In this document: positions 10,933 through 24,226 of the stretch, in pieces
Layout: every line of letters starts with the position of its first letter
Position numbering within the stretch: the first letter of the stretch is position 1
Assembly: GCA_001986395.2 (NCBI GenBank)
Contig: MQVO02000001.1
Coordinates: 3,100,001 to 3,164,000, forward strand
From: Irpex lacteus
Lineage: Eukaryota; Basidiomycota; Agaricomycetes; Polyporales; Irpicaceae
Length of the DNA: 64,000 nucleotides
Direction of reading: 5' to 3'
Made by a program: the position numbers and the translations under genes
The notes under the pieces: generated by a model
The model's database searches: none
Told to the model about the DNA's origin: nothing
The model's input: only the letters and a program-made list of their open reading frames with translations

Positions 10933-13900
10933 ATGAACGCTAACTGGTACCAGCAACATCAGCAGGAGAATCGGCGGCCCCAGTACCAGGCTCCTGGGCC
11001 TTCGGTGTCTAACGGCGCGGTGGACGCAGTACACGATGCACACAGATTATTGGCGGTGTACCCGTTCGCTTCTGCGACACCGACGAATCATGGTATGTAC
11101 CCCTATCTTCTCGAAGCGATGGTGTTCACAGATATGTTTCCAGTCGCACGCCATTTGAGTGGTCTATCCTTGACTGCCACACCGCCTTCCTATTATGTGC
11201 AGCCGTCCAGTTACAATGCGCATATACCCAGCTCTCAGCAATACCACTCCCAATACTCCGAATATGCACGCGAAATTAACCATTTGGCATCGCCCTCTAT
11301 ACCGTACAACGATGGCGGATACTGGCAAAGTCAGCGTAATGAAGCAGTAAAGTATCTGGGGCAACAGAGCTCGTAAGTTCGACGCTTTATGACCGCCTGA
11401 TGCTTTCATCCAACTTGTGCACATAGGTACACATACCAAGATGATTCTAGATGGAACAATCAGCATTCAGGTCCTTCGTCCTACCAGCCCTCGCCCTTTG
11501 CGCAATCAGTTTTTCAGCGTACCGCGCCGTCTGCAGCATACCCCACCCCACCTCCTCCAGGCATCCGATCGTCATCTTCGTCACTAGCTATGGCCCTAGG
11601 AGATCCAGTGCCAAAGCCGCCCGTCCAGCAGCCTCCGCCTAAAGCTTACACTCCTGCAGAGTCCCCCGTATTCTTCGACAACTTCTTGGCACAGCATACA
11701 GCACAGATGAAGGCGGCACCTCCCACGGTTAAGTCAGAGCGCCCCGACAACATTGAACTAACTCCTCGTAAGATGCAGCTCCATGCAAGTCCCATACCCC
11801 CGCACTTAATGCCTCACACCCCCGACACTTCGCGTAAACGAAAAGCAGGGCAGGCCCTGGAATCTCCTTCGTTCAAGCGCACGGTTTTATTGTCGAACGG
11901 GTCTCCGTCAAAACTCAATGACAATGCAGTCACCAACGGTAACAGTCCCTCAATGGCTATCACCCCTTCCATAGCCATCACACCGTCTATGACCGTGGTG
12001 GAGACATCGTCGCCGATTCCAGCGCCACGCCGCAAACTACAAGCTTTCGTTGAGTTGCCTCCTATGCGCAGGGAGTTCCAGACGCCGTCGCAGAAGGGAA
12101 AGGAGAGGATGCGAGATGAGGATGAGTATAGTACATTTGCTTCGGAGGACGGTGGATCTCCCAGCAAAGGGCTTGTTAGTAGCGTTATGTCCTCTGGTAG
12201 GCGGGCCAATGGAGACAGAGACGACAGAGGTTCGTGGGCGGATGACATTTCTGTAGACGTGCTTTTCTGATGGTAGTTTGCTGACATCAATTCAGGTCCA
12301 TTAGAGAAGTTCCTCGGGTTTGTCGAAGATATCTTCGAAGCAGAAGACTCCCTGCCTCCTGATATCGACCCGTCCGACCTCCCGCTCGAGTTCTTCTCAC
12401 CTTTGACCTTTGATCCTTCCCAGGCAATGTTGCATCGCTCGGTTGTGACCAAGCTCACAAAGTTGATCATCAAAGGTGCCGGCGGGCATAGCAGACAGAG
12501 CACGAGAGATAGCGTAAACGGCAGTCCTAGGAAGGCCAGGAGAAGTTTTGCGACTGTCGAGACCTCGGTGCTCTCTCGTTTACTTAGGATGCTCGAACGT
12601 AGCGTGAGAGCAGGAGAGGATCTCGATCCATTCAAGACGGCGTCGCATGAGCTGGTTAGGGCTCCAACAAAGGTTGAAATGTCACCGAAGAAGACTCCAA
12701 GGAAGAAGAAGGCTGATAGTCGTGCGAGGTCGGCGTCGGTTTTGCCCCAGCTCAATGGGGATGGTGACGGAGATGAGGTGGCCAGCAGCGTGCCTCAAGA
12801 CGTCTCTGAAGCAGAACTTGAGGCGCTCTCAAGAGCGTTGGAGCTTGCTCGCGATAGCTTGGCTGCCACAGAGTGCTGTCTCACGCTGCTCGGCAGTGAC
12901 AGGCTGCAGAAACAGGTATGTAAAGATTACTCGTGAAGACTATAATCTGACTTGTGTTTCCATAGCTGTATTCCGAAGAGCTCATCACGATGTGCCTCTC
13001 GACTGTGAAAAACCAGTTGACGAAGATCATCTACCCGTTCATCGAAGCCTCCTCGGATCTCACCACCCAACTCCCACCCCTTCTCCTGCACGTCGTACAA
13101 TCCTCGCCGGCAGATTCAGACGAACGTCGCCTCATCTCAGAGATCTTCCACTCCGTATCCTCCGTCATCCCCCGCATTAACGACCTCATCTCCGCCGATA
13201 GCATGAGCATGTCGGAAGCTATCGTCATACAGGCCGTGTATGTTGCCATCGGACCGTTTTTCGTGGTTGAAGGCGGCACGGATAGTAAAGGAAAGGAGAA
13301 GAAGAATAGTGTCGTGTTGAGTACTCTTGGGACAAGTGCTATGAGAGGGTTAAGGCTTGATGCCTTGGCGTTGATTCGCAGTGTCAGTGTTTATTCTACG
13401 GTCACTGAGTGAGAAGCTGACTGTGTATATGCGTAGATTTTCGCCAACTACGAAGACCAGCGGGGCTGGATTATTGAGGAGATCCTTTCGTCTTTGATCA
13501 AACTCTCCGATACCAAGCAGAAGGCTGGGCAGTTCAGGTATGTGTTATCTACCGGTCGGTTCCTCACGATGCTCATCCCGTATATGACAGACTTCGCGAT
13601 GGGCGCTCTATACGTACTGTGTCCGCGCTGCTGATGCAGTTGGTGCAAACTTCGGCGCATGATGTTCGTGTCGAAGTGGATACGCTTCGGAGAGCCAGAC
13701 AGCAAGACCTTGTAATGGGAAGTCGCGGGCATGTCAAAGCTGATGACAAGGAAACATTCTTGGATGAGAAAGACATGGAGGTGAGTGATTGAGATGCTGC
13801 CGGGTCTCATTATATGCTGAATACAAATCCTCGTAGGAGTTACGTCTCTATGCCTCCGGTCTGGACTCTGCCACGAAGGCCGCTAAGACCATCATCGCTT

Positions 13901-16900
13901 TCTTAACTCATAGGTGCAGTCATTCGTGCGACGTTATAGCCGAAATAATTAACGAGGTTGTAGAGCGGGGAAGACGAAGTCTACCAAGAACGCTAATGAG
14001 GCTGAATATCGTATTATTTTCGATAATCTCATTGCTGACCTCCTTACGGTACTCTTCTGGCCTGAGTGGCCTGCCGCTGCAGTCATCTTGGGTGTCGCTG
14101 TCAGATTCATGGTAGGCTCATCTCAAGATTGCGAGAGTGTTATGCGTGACTCATCCTATCGTATAGGTATCCTCGTTGGATGACATCAAGACTTCCACTC
14201 AGAGTGAGAATAACGCTGCTAAGACGATAGCGTTAGATCACCTAGGCGTTATTGCTGCACGCCTTCGACCTGGTTCAAACCGAGCTTCTGCACCAGGCGT
14301 GCAGTTAGCATCCGTCGATGAGGTCAGCCGTCTGTCCTAGACCAATCTGTCTGAAACTGAAACGCATCCACAGAACTTCTCGAAGCGCGATGGTAAAGGT
14401 TTGAAAGCCTTGATGGCTGCTCACCATGACATATCTTTGTACCTATGCCGGCGATCGTCGGAAGACCAGGCCTTTGAGGTATGGGCGAAGCTACCAGATA
14501 ACGGAAAGGCCATGCTGACCCCTCTTCAGAGTGCGCGCGAGCTTTCGATCGTTGTTCTTGGTCAAGAGCTTGCCGTTGCCCTGAAACAATGCGCAAGATT
14601 GTTGGAGGATCCGCATGACGACGAAGGCGATACTACTTCTCAAGTCGACCTCGTATCGTACGGATCGCAGATGAAGGACATGCTCAATGCTATTTGGGAT
14701 GACCAGAATGTAGATGTCTTCGACTCCGGGTATGTTATGTTTTGACGTGGCCGTTAGCCGTACCATATTAACACCATCAGCAGTACCTCGCAGGAAGAGG
14801 TTCAAAGGATAGACCAGCTTGCCGAAGAGATAGGGATGACTCAGGGCCTGAGAACATATTTCAGCCCCATACTGAACACAGTCATCCAGAGTCTCGATGC
14901 TCAGCCTGTATTTATGCGCACAAAGGCTCTCAAGGCTCTTGGTCAGATTATCACCAGCGATCCTGAGATTTTATCTGCTGTAAGTGAATGGTTGGGTTCT
15001 TTGAAGCGATGCTCACTTTATGTCGTAGAAAAACGTGCGACATTCGATCGACGCTCATCTACTCGACAGCTCTCCCGCTGTAAGGGATGCTGCAGTTGAG
15101 TTGATTGGGAAGTACATCATCGAGTCTCCACAACTGGCAGAAACGTACTACAAGCAAGTCGCGGATCGAATACAGGTGCGTATCATCTGGGAGTGCTTAT
15201 GTGCATGAATTCTCATTGCTGTTTGACAGGACACTGGGCTGGGTGTGCGCAAGCGGGTGCTGAAACTGTTCAAGTCCTTGTATGGTACTATCAACGAGCG
15301 GATGCGGCGTGTAGACATGTGCAATCGCATTGTTCAACGGATGGGAGATGAAGACGACACAGTCAAGGATCTCGCCATGAAGACCCTCGAAGAGTTATGG
15401 TTCCCCGACGCTTCTGTTCCTTCAAACTCGGGGACGAAAGCAACTCCCCCTGTTGACGGTGATAAGTCACAATTGTTGATGAAGGTTTCAGTGATTATGG
15501 GCACTGCTGCCTGTTTCAAGGACCGCAACTCTCCTTTGGAGGATCTTCTTCACAAGCTCATCGCTCAGAAGGAAGGCGCAGAGGCCGCTAGTTTGCATCG
15601 TCGATATTCAGAGATCTGTGAGGTGCTGATCGACGGCTTGGTGGATGCGTCCGATCTCCCAGGCTTTGTACGTTCTTGATTCCTCCTCAAAAGTAGTGGC
15701 GAGCTTAATCTGACTCAAACTTGTAGACTGTCGTCAGCTGTGTCAGGACTATAGCCCTGTTTACGGCCGCATACCCAGCAGTTCTTACAGCTGGTCATGC
15801 GTCAATTCTACTGCCGTACCTCAAGAATTCATCTACTGTAGGTCATACGTACCTCATGATTGGCCAATTAGTAACCATTGCAATAGCCTGAAGATCAAGC
15901 TACTTCTGATTACTTGCTTCGCATATATCGCGCTGCAATCCCCCACCTTCCGAAGACAGCCTTGAAGTTCGGTCAAGATCTGCAGTCAGCTCTTCAACCC
16001 ATGATCATTAAACCCTCCCCCACGGCGGGCATAGCTGTACGTCCCTTAATCTATGTTACACGTACCCTCTAACACAACCCTCTAGGGCTTACAAGAAACA
16101 GTCGCTTGTCTGTGCTCTGTAGTACAACATATTTCCCACGAATACAGGCGCCTCGTGGCCCTGCTCAAGTCTTGTAGTGGTAGGTCTCCGCAGACTGCAT
16201 GGTTCCTTCCAACTGACATTCTATCAGCTCGTTTACAGCAGACTGCGGGAAAGCCTGCAACAGCACCCATTGCACCACAGGACATGCGTGCATTGCCCAT
16301 CTTGGTTCTTATCGTGGCCCTATTGTGCGAGTTTTGTAACTTTGACGACCTCAGATCACATACAGGTACGTTGACGAACGATAGTTTGAGCTGGTTCTGT
16401 CAGATGAGGTTGTTGATCACGTATTAGACCTACAAAAGGATATCGACGCCATGTCACAGGTTCGTGTCATCTTGTTATGTTGCCGTAACGGTTTCTTGAC
16501 AGTCAACAGGGGCCAATCACGGAGCATATGTACCTGTTGTTCTTGAAGCTATACAACAGGTTCACCGATGTATCACTAAGAAGCCGACTGCTTCAGTGTT
16601 TAGGTGCATATAAATCTCAGAGCATACATTGTAGTGCAACTCACCTAAATATATGACGCAGGCTTCCTATTTCGAGCACAACCATCCTTGCTGACTGCGG
16701 AGCCCTCATCACAAATCATGGACGCGATTTTCGCCTCAGATGATGAGGATGCTCGGGGTCGTCTTCTGAAGATCATGCAAGATTTCCTTGTCGCTGAAGC
16801 AGATAAGCATGCCGCAAAGGAGAAGGACACTGGTGAGAGGCCTTAGTGCGGATAGCGTTAACCACCATCACTAACAGTCGTACTAGCTACGAAGAGCAAG

Positions 16901-18334
16901 AAAAAGCAGGACACGGTTAATATGGATGAATTGGTAGGGAATACCGATGGATTCGCTGAATCCGGGTAGGTGATGATTTGTTCACTTCATCAGAAGTAGT
17001 CGCTTACCCATTCCATAGAGTGAGCTCCGCCATCGTACAGCGGTATCTACAGCCCATCCTTGCGGCCGCGTTATCTCAAAACGGACAGATACAAGCTCCT
17101 GCTGTCGATATTCTAGCTTTCACCATCAAGCAAGGTCTAGCGCATCCTTTGCAGGTAAAAGCACATTTCACACCCGCTGTACAAACTATACTCACTGCTC
17201 CATAGTGCTTCCCGATCATTGTGGCCCTCGAGACCAGCCCGAACCCCAGTCTCAGCGCCCATGCTTGTCATCTTCACAGCATCCTCCACAGCAAACATAC
17301 CTCCTTGCTTAATACACGCTACGTCGCAAGTGCTCGCTCTTCTTTCGATTATCAGAAGAAATGTGTCGGCACTGCCATTCAAGGCCAGTGATTTGAAAAG
17401 AAGCGAGGAATTTAGACTTACATCAGATCAATTATAGGGTATCGTATGACACCTGGACCTACGGCACTCTTACACCGTTGGTACACTCTGGTTCGAGAGA
17501 AGCGCCCCTTGAGACAAGACTTCCTAAAGTCACTGACGAAGGTATTCGATATCGAGGCCAACAAAACGAGCCAAGTACGTCTCTTGTCCGTATTTACGCC
17601 ATCTGTCTGCTAATTTCCGTGTGGACAGGATGATGTCGAATTTGTGCGATATATGGCAGAGAACTTTGCATCCTTTGATTACCGCACTCAGGAGGAAGTG
17701 TTGACCGTTCTCAAGTACCTAACGTCGGTGTTGTCCACGACCGGCATGCAGCTAGTGGAGGCTGTATCTCCTTCTCATCTGCTCAAGCAGTTGCATGATA
17801 GCTCTGCCATGCAAGGGCAGGAGCCACCTGTTGAACCTGGACCTGAAGTGATTCCCGAAGAAGGTATGTAGATCTCGCATGCCCTGCTTTCGTGGACGCT
17901 GATGGTGTCCTAGAATTTCAACGTCAACTGCCCGCGATACGAAGTTCGGTGATCATCTGTATTATCATGTTGCTCAAAGCGCACTTGAAGTCGGTGTATA
18001 GCATCTCTGAAGAGTGAGTGTTTAGTTTGTACGAAAGATTGTCGTATAGTGACCGTTCTGTAGGAAATCATCGAAATGGGTTTTGGGAAAGAAGAGCGCT
18101 GTCGGTGACAAACCTGCACAAAGACGGCATGAACGTCCTCTAGCTTGGGACAACTTGCCCGCCGCCTCAAAGCCAATCCTTACAAGCGAAGACCTGATAT
18201 CGCAACGTCAGAAGGTTTGTCATCTACACTCCCGTCTTCAACGTTTGTTTTGACGTTCTCTCTCCCAGTTCCTAGAAATTTGGAGCGCGGACGGTGTCAA
18301 TGCCGAACCCGAAGACGATTTCATGGAAGCCTGA
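10933..18334 (+). CDS. scc2: Cohesin loader, Scc2/Mis4/NIPBL (Nipped-B) family
   Basis: A large HEAT-repeat protein that, with Scc4/Mau2, loads cohesin on chromatin. About 30 exons. It starts at 10933 ([15 protein letters not shown]). The first 450 or so residues are low-complexity, Pro/Ser/Gln-rich and presumably disordered, except [25 protein letters not shown]. Signature blocks follow: [45 protein letters not shown] with [15 protein letters not shown] (HEAT repeats), [10 protein letters not shown], and the Nipped-B C-terminal block [19 protein letters not shown] with [12 protein letters not shown]. It ends [20 protein letters not shown]. No frame breaks were seen in the blocks I followed, but several internal borders are inferred only from frame. 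Convergent with the Sec14 gene. Confidence 0.88.
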
Positions 18335-18545
18335 TGCTCGCTTTTACCCACCTTTCAACGTTTTATATGGACTCTCCACTGCTGTCACTTATCATTATTA
18401 TCTGACCTGCTATCGTTTTTCATCAAGTTCTTTTCGCTTTCCACGTACATGCCGTCCCAATCATCACCTCTACAGTATAGTGCACTGCTCGTGCCATAAA
18501 CTCTACTGTACTCACTGGGTCTATCTCATATAATACAAGAAACTT
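18335..18545. other. Convergent 3' intergenic region
   Basis: 211 bp of T-rich sequence between the stops of scc2 and the Sec14 gene. It presumably holds both 3' UTRs and polyadenylation signals. No gene seen. Confidence 0.5.
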
Positions 18546-19753
18546 CTACGATGTAGATGACTGTGGTTCCTTCGTTGACGGAACGGAGGGCTTGCGCACT
18601 TCCCCGTCGATGAACTCAGCCGGACCTTTCGGCATTTCACCGATAACAGCTTTCGTCGCGTCGTCGAGCGCAGGTTCGTCGTCGAACTTCCAGTCCAACT
18701 CGCCTCCGTAGGTCTTGGGGAGATCTTCAGCATCGATTAGCGTCCGTAGGACGGCTCCTGGATCTTTCCCCAAAACGTGGACCTTGTTGCGCGTGCCTTC
18801 ATCAAACCATGGCTGGTAGAGTTCCGCTACAGTTCAGCTCGTGTTATATCGAGTGCCCACCGTGCAACATACCTTGACCCAACCCCAGACTGTTGGGAAG
18901 AATGACGGAGAGTTGACAACGGCGATCGTGCTGAGAGTTTCGGGGTAATTGGCTGTCGCCAGTGTCGACGCTTCCTGCAGATGTTTGCGCCAATTCCATA
19001 GCATTCCGATCGAGACACCCTGCAAGTCTATAATGGTCGTGACGGACGAGATTGGGGTTGGGGAGGTTGAGTGGGGGAGATGAGTGCATAGCCGGAGAAC
19101 AAATCGTGTCATCGTTTCGTAGAGGACAACGCTGGTGATGTGATGATTTAGCCACGCAGTCAGATATCGTTAGCCGATGTACTTACATTCTCTGGTATCT
19201 TCGTTCGGTTGGCACCTGGTTGAGCTCTTTCTGCAATTGTGAGTCGAGCGACGCTAAACGATAAACATAGACCGGAAGTCCGTTCTAAGAGTAAGCAGTT
19301 GTGTAAAGCTTAGTTCACGAGCGATTTGGACGGATGATGCCCACCTTGTCTCTACGTCCAGTCCACCGAGGATAAAATCGTCTCGATGACTCCATCTCAT
19401 CAACAGGAAATGTAGCATATAGTTCGTCTACATTGTGCTTCACACGCCAGGCCTCGGCGTCCGCGAACTGTTTCTGTGCCTTTGCTGGGTCAAATCGTCT
19501 GGCCCTAAGGAAGCGCCTAGTAACAAATGTCAGAAGCAGTTACTCATACCGCTTGGTTATCCTCTTGCGCCACCTACAGCAAAGTAGGCTCATCGTGAGA
19601 CGGTTTAGTACTGTCGGTGCCTGGCGTATAAAGCTGAGCATTGGTTAACCTTTCGTGGAAGGCTGAGAACGCCTCTTGCTGTGCTTCGGTTAGATGGCCT
19701 AGATGGCCAGCAAGCACGTCGACAGTGACTGTAGATGTTGGTTCTATAGACAT
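18546..19753 (-). CDS. Sec14-like CRAL-TRIO phosphatidylinositol transfer protein
   Basis: Member of the Sec14 family, which exchanges phosphatidylinositol and phosphatidylcholine between membranes. The start is ATG at 19753 (MSIEPTSTVTVDVLAGHLG) and the stop is at 18546-18548. The CRAL-TRIO N-terminal segment shows LTEAQQEAFSAF and the LLRFLRARRFDPAKA-type helix followed by WRVKHNVDELYATFPVDE. The lipid-binding domain shows NGLPVYVYRL, the hallmark TTIIDLQGVSIGMLWNWR, then YPETLSTIAVVNSPSFFPTVWGWVK, PWFDEGTRNKVHVLG and LPKTYGGELDW. The last 50 or so residues are a Pro/Ser-rich tail. It has several short introns. Size and motifs fit classical Sec14 proteins. Confidence 0.87.
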
Positions 19754-20378
19754 CGTAGAATCTAGGCCTGATAACTGCTAAGTCTGTGGTGTAGTAGTCT
19801 TCGTTAATGTCTTCGTCAAGAATACGATGAACGGTTCTGCTTACAACGTTTGTGGGTAAGAAAGGTAAGTATGCAGTACTACGATGTCAACTTATAACGC
19901 AGCTCTATGTTAGATGCGCTGGTTGAGTGGTCACCGGTCCACGGTCTACGCAAACTTAGAACAACATGCTAACCACCCAGTAACCAATAATGAATTGAAC
20001 ACGCAAGCGTGAGAGATCTGGCGGGATATCCCCGATTTCGAGTGTTCTGCTTATTCCCACGCCACAATGTCTCAAAGCACCAAAAGCAGGAGTGGTACCA
20101 TTGCCGCGATTCGAGCCATGCAAGTGCGAAACTCCTCCCGAATACTTAGCATATCCTGGCAGAAGATATCACCTCGCGATGGGAGGTGTTTATTGATCAA
20201 AATATAATGGGGCTTGAGTAAAAACATGCATAATTTCGAGAAGCATTCGGGAGCACGCCAGCCAGACGGATGAAAGCCTATTATGTACGAAGATGTTCAC
20301 AGATACTGTAGATAAAGTAGATGACGACCTTAGACTCGCCGACTAAGCCGCCAAGACCGTCGACTGAGAGCCGTCAGA
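19754..20378. other. Intergenic, no gene seen
   Basis: 625 bp separating the Sec14 promoter from the 3' end of F-box copy A. Reading frames are short and show no family motif. It marks the change from the conserved core half to the accessory half. Confidence 0.5.
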
Positions 20379-22957
20379 CTAAAAGTTGTGGAATGCTGCA
20401 ACCCCATCTTTGAGGAGCTTGCCGACCTTTTTACTAGGTTTGTCTTGAAATTTCGTCAAGACAAGGTATGTCGGACCAGGTATCGGTACAGTCATATGTT
20501 CGTCCTTCCAATCGTCTTTTGAGGGCTCATTAATGCCGTGACTGTCGATTCAGTTAGTAAACTACAAACATCAAGGCGTTTTGTGTGCAGATTACTGACT
20601 TTTCTCGGAGATGCACCATCACAGTCGCTTTATCGACATTGGTTCTCGAAGAGCAGCGAGCACATGCGAACATGGGGTCGGCGTTCCAAGATCGCAAATG
20701 TACCTCCTTGGCTATAGGCTCCAAGGGGCCCACCGCAGCAACCTGCGACTTGAACGCCTTCTTTAGCGTACAGCATGGTAAACATGTGTAGAGGGATTTC
20801 ACTGCCTGAGACGATCCGCTCAACGTCAGATGATAAAAGAGAGGACGGTCAAGATTAACGTACTGAAGTGCGCCAATTCATTATAGGCATGTAGCCCTGT
20901 TGTTGACGATGATGACTACATTTGCACTGAAACCTGACGTCGACCTTGTCCATGTCATCGACGGTGGTAGTCTTTGGATCGAGCCCGCATGCCTGAATGA
21001 TCTCCGCCACCGTAGACACCCCGTCCCGATAGCGGTCAACGCACCAAGTCCCCTGGTTGACGAACATCTTACATGCGAGTTGGTAGTAGACTCCGCACAT
21101 ATCTGGAGGCCGTTTAGGTTCACTGAGGTTGATGCAGTGGTGTCGAATAGCGTGATCGAGAGGCCGTGCTGTGGTACACCAGCGACAAAAGAACCAAGCA
21201 CCGACTGCTAGGGAGAAAGGGTCGCAGGATGGGTCGAGATCGCATTCATAGACGATCAGCTCTCGCAGGGAGTCTCGAGCATCTTCGGTGCGCTTGTTGA
21301 GATATCGTTGTATTGGTTCGTTGAGGTCGTCCGGGTTAAACTCCGCGTTAACATCGGGGTCGAGGAGGGAAGGGATTTCTGGGCAAAGAATGGCAACCTC
21401 TCGAGGGGTGAGATCCAGCCCGGGTGAACGCGAAGCCAACTCTTTAGTGAATTTCTCCAGAGCAGATAACCTGTCTGTCAATGTCTGCTTTCGTAAACCA
21501 GCCAGGCGCTGAGCTCGCATATTCTCCATGAGTTCGATGATCCCTGGTTTGATGTTCCTCCAAACTGAGCGGGACAGATACCGGTCAGCTCGGGCCCCTC
21601 ATTTATTGCGGGTTTTAGCCACTTACTCCTGTCTGTCAGAGCCTGAGGCTTGCGTACCTCTGGCAACGAGTCAAAGTCATACATGCCAAAACGGTCACGA
21701 TTCTTCATGTATTCGAAGTCCTCATGCCAGCCCTCTTCGCGTAATTTATCAATGATACTGAAAAGCGTAGTCGATCAATAGGACATGACACAGGATATCA
21801 AAAGCACGCACGCCTTCCGTCGGGCCTCGCGTAGTCCTTCCCGTTCTTCGGTGCGAGATTTTTGCCTCCCTTCGTACCAGCGAGCTATTTCAAAGCCGTC
21901 CTGGCGGTACCAGCGATGATAAGCATAGGCTGAACCCCCAGGAAAAAACAAGCTTACCTCCCAGAGTTGCCAGGTTGTTCGATACCGTTTGTCTAGAAGT
22001 TCTTCACGAGAATACCACGGTGTCTGTTTCCATGTCTCGATGAACTCAAGAAGAAGCGGTCCGTGATAGCCCCATACGTTGGCTGCGTGTGAGAGGCGCA
22101 ACAGATGTTAGTAAGGCTTCCAACTGAAGTCAGTGGCTGCTCACGAGAGTCTTTTTGCCGCATTATAGGTACAATATCACATAATTCACAGGATTGCTCA
22201 TCTTCATCTGTAAAGTCCACCAAATCATCGGGGTCAAACCCATGTTCCTCTAGGTCCGTCTCTTTGATTGCTCTATATACATGGATCAGAATAACATACG
22301 CGGTATAAACGAACAATACTTACACTATATCAAAACAGCCTTTGCATAGTCGCGTACGAGGGGCCCAGTAGACTTGATGACAGTTCTTCCCAAGGCATCT
22401 CTGCAGCAACGGTTGGTGACCAAGGCCCGAATTACAAAGTGAGAACGTACATGACAGTGCGGGTCGAAGACAAGATTCGCAAACGCAGGCTCACTCAAAT
22501 CATCTGGGCATGGTGGAAGATCGGGGATATTCAGACGTGCGGCTTGCCATAGCCGTTGCGTATTACGGCTCATGAAGTATGCACGCAATTCCTTAGACGT
22601 TCTTGCCATGTTGAGAAGATCTTTTGGGAGTAAATACAAACATATCTTAGGTATTCGATACATCAGATCTAAGTATTCAATGCGAGTTGGGCTAACCTCT
22701 CTTACCTCATGTATAACGTCCAATGGCATGTCTAGCATCCGGTGAAGCCTTCCCTGGTTCCTTTTCCCACGTTTTCTCCCAGTTACTTCCTGGGTGGTCT
22801 TCAGAGAACGAGTCTTATCTGACGTCTCGGAGTCGACATCTGACGACCCGTTCCCAGTCTTCAGATTGCTATTAGTCTCGTCGTTAGAACCCGCAAGACC
22901 TTCGCGTCCGGCAGACTGCGACTCCTTCGAAATTCGAAACCTCCTTGGCGGCGGCAT
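20379..22957 (-). CDS. F-box / multi-zinc-module protein, copy A
   Basis: Starts MPPPRRFRISKES with a charged Ser-rich tail. The F-box spans MLDMPLDVIHE and, after an intron, ICLYLLPKDLLNMARTSK, then LPPCPDDLSEPAFANL and FDPHCH. The knuckle is CLGKNC...RLCKGC. Helical linkers contain EEGWHEDFEYM and RKPQALTDR. The central module reads DPFSLAVGAWFFCRWC...RHHC, followed by ACGLDPKTTTVDDMD and PIMNWRTSV. The C-terminal finger is CARC...VMVHLREK, with the next exon starting HGINEPSKDDW. It ends AAFHNF. Introns are about 50-65 nt and every junction I followed keeps frame. F-boxes bind Skp1 in SCF ubiquitin ligases, so a substrate-adaptor role is likely; the zinc modules are inferred from Cys/His spacing. 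No break found. Divergent from the retropepsin-like ORF. Confidence 0.75.
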
Positions 22958-23674
22958 TCTTCAACGTCGCCAGTTTTATGACTGCTGAGACAGTTCAGAA
23001 TAAAGGCATACTGAGCGTTGGTTGAGTGAGAGTAGGGTACCGAATAAATCGCTGAATGAGTGCGCCATGACAACCCGGTAGACGCCAGCTTAGATGTCTT
23101 GGACTCAGACCACGCTCTGGCACCGACGCGAAATCGAACTGGGACTCGGTATACTTATCTATATTTCGGCACCATCACTGCCGTTCAATCATACATTACT
23201 CCATTAACACGAAGGTCTAGACTTCATTTATTGGGTGAAGATCAGTAATTTCACGGTGAGCGATGTCGGCAATGAGTGTCTCTCCAACGCGGCCGACACA
23301 CAGCCTGAGTATGTGGGTAAGTACCTTCAGCCTTCTCGTCATCTCCCATAGTAACAGCGTATACTCATGATTGTTTGTCAGACGATGAACGTCGAGTTAC
23401 CATGAGGACCCAGGTTCTATCTGTGGGTGGTACTTATGTGTCACGCAGAACTACCCGCGATGATATGTAACCTCGAGCTCCCCAATAACTGACACAGTAA
23501 GGCCCTCTGACCTGGATTCAACTGTCTTGACGGCGGTGAAGCTCAGCACTTCGAACTCAATTTATCGTGGTCACACTACGCAATGCTACAGACAGGTAAG
23601 CTTGGTTTGGGTCTCTTGATAGTAGCTATGATACATTTGAATCATTCACAGACTGCACCGCGCCGAATGAGGCG
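22958..23674. other. Promoter of copy A and unresolved 5' part of the retropepsin-like gene
   Basis: A possible first exon lies at 23264-23317 (MSAMSVSPTRPTHSLSMW, followed by a donor gtaagt). Candidate exon fragments occur at about 23500-23592, with a donor at 23593. I could not join these into one frame with the ORF that starts at 23675. It may be decayed or need transcript data. Confidence 0.3.
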
Positions 23675-24226
23675 TTGACAATCGTGGCAAGTTTCTGTGG
23701 TCGTTCAGTTACAATTCTAATCGACTCCACCCTTGCTACTTCCTCGGTATCGGAGGACTATGCGTTGGCACACCAGCTGCCGCAAATATACGAGCAACGA
23801 GCAGGCATCGTGACCCGTAAAGTCGGGGCCAATATCCACGTTCCGACCACAACGGGCTCTTTCACTTCGAATATGATCATGAACATCATGAACCTTTCTG
23901 GGCATGCCATGCAACTTGGTGCGGACTGGGTGTCTGCATGTTATGCGCGCATGAACGCTCAAACCGTTCTCGATGCAATACCCGAGGATGTATTCCGTGT
24001 GTCGCCTGGTCATGTCTGGCTGGCAGGCTCAGTACAGCACCGAGAGCTGCTCGACTCTGACGTCGCCCATCAGACTCGGAGCCTTCATTCGAAGCCTTCT
24101 GGGTTGAAAGACGTGTTTACAGGCATATGCGATACTCTCGGTAAACCGCTTTTACTGGCTATAATAAAAGGTAAGGGTCAGCATTGGACGAATCTCCGGT
24201 ATTCTGATCTCTACGTTGGAGCATAG
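23675..24226 (+). CDS. Retropepsin-like domain protein, possibly partial
   Basis: An open frame of 183 codons that is open upstream to an acceptor (ttcacag) near 23651. The segment TILIDSTLATSSVSEDYALAHQL resembles the first half of a retroviral-type aspartic protease fold (usual pattern LIDSGAT-S-F), and LGADWVSAC resembles the later hydrophobic-Gly-Asp block. The catalytic Asp is kept but the following Gly is Thr (DST for DSG). A distinct C-terminal part (ELLDSDVAHQTRSLH...KDVFTGICDTLGKP...LRYSDLYVGA) is not recognised. It could be a domesticated retroelement protease, an inactive homologue, or a 5' exon of the following CHAT gene. The family call is from pattern memory and is tentative. 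Confidence 0.4.
   Translation: MTIVASFCGRSVTILIDSTLATSSVSEDYALAHQLPQIYEQRAGIVTRKVGANIHVPTTTGSFTSNMIMNIMNLSGHAMQLGADWVSACYARMNAQTVLDAIPEDVFRVSPGHVWLAGSVQHRELLDSDVAHQTRSLHSKPSGLKDVFTGICDTLGKPLLLAIIKGKGQHWTNLRYSDLYVGA

Noticed and set aside
11814..12755. Minus-strand ORF of 313 codons
   Set aside because: Antisense of the disordered N-terminal exons of scc2, which read as coding on the plus strand.
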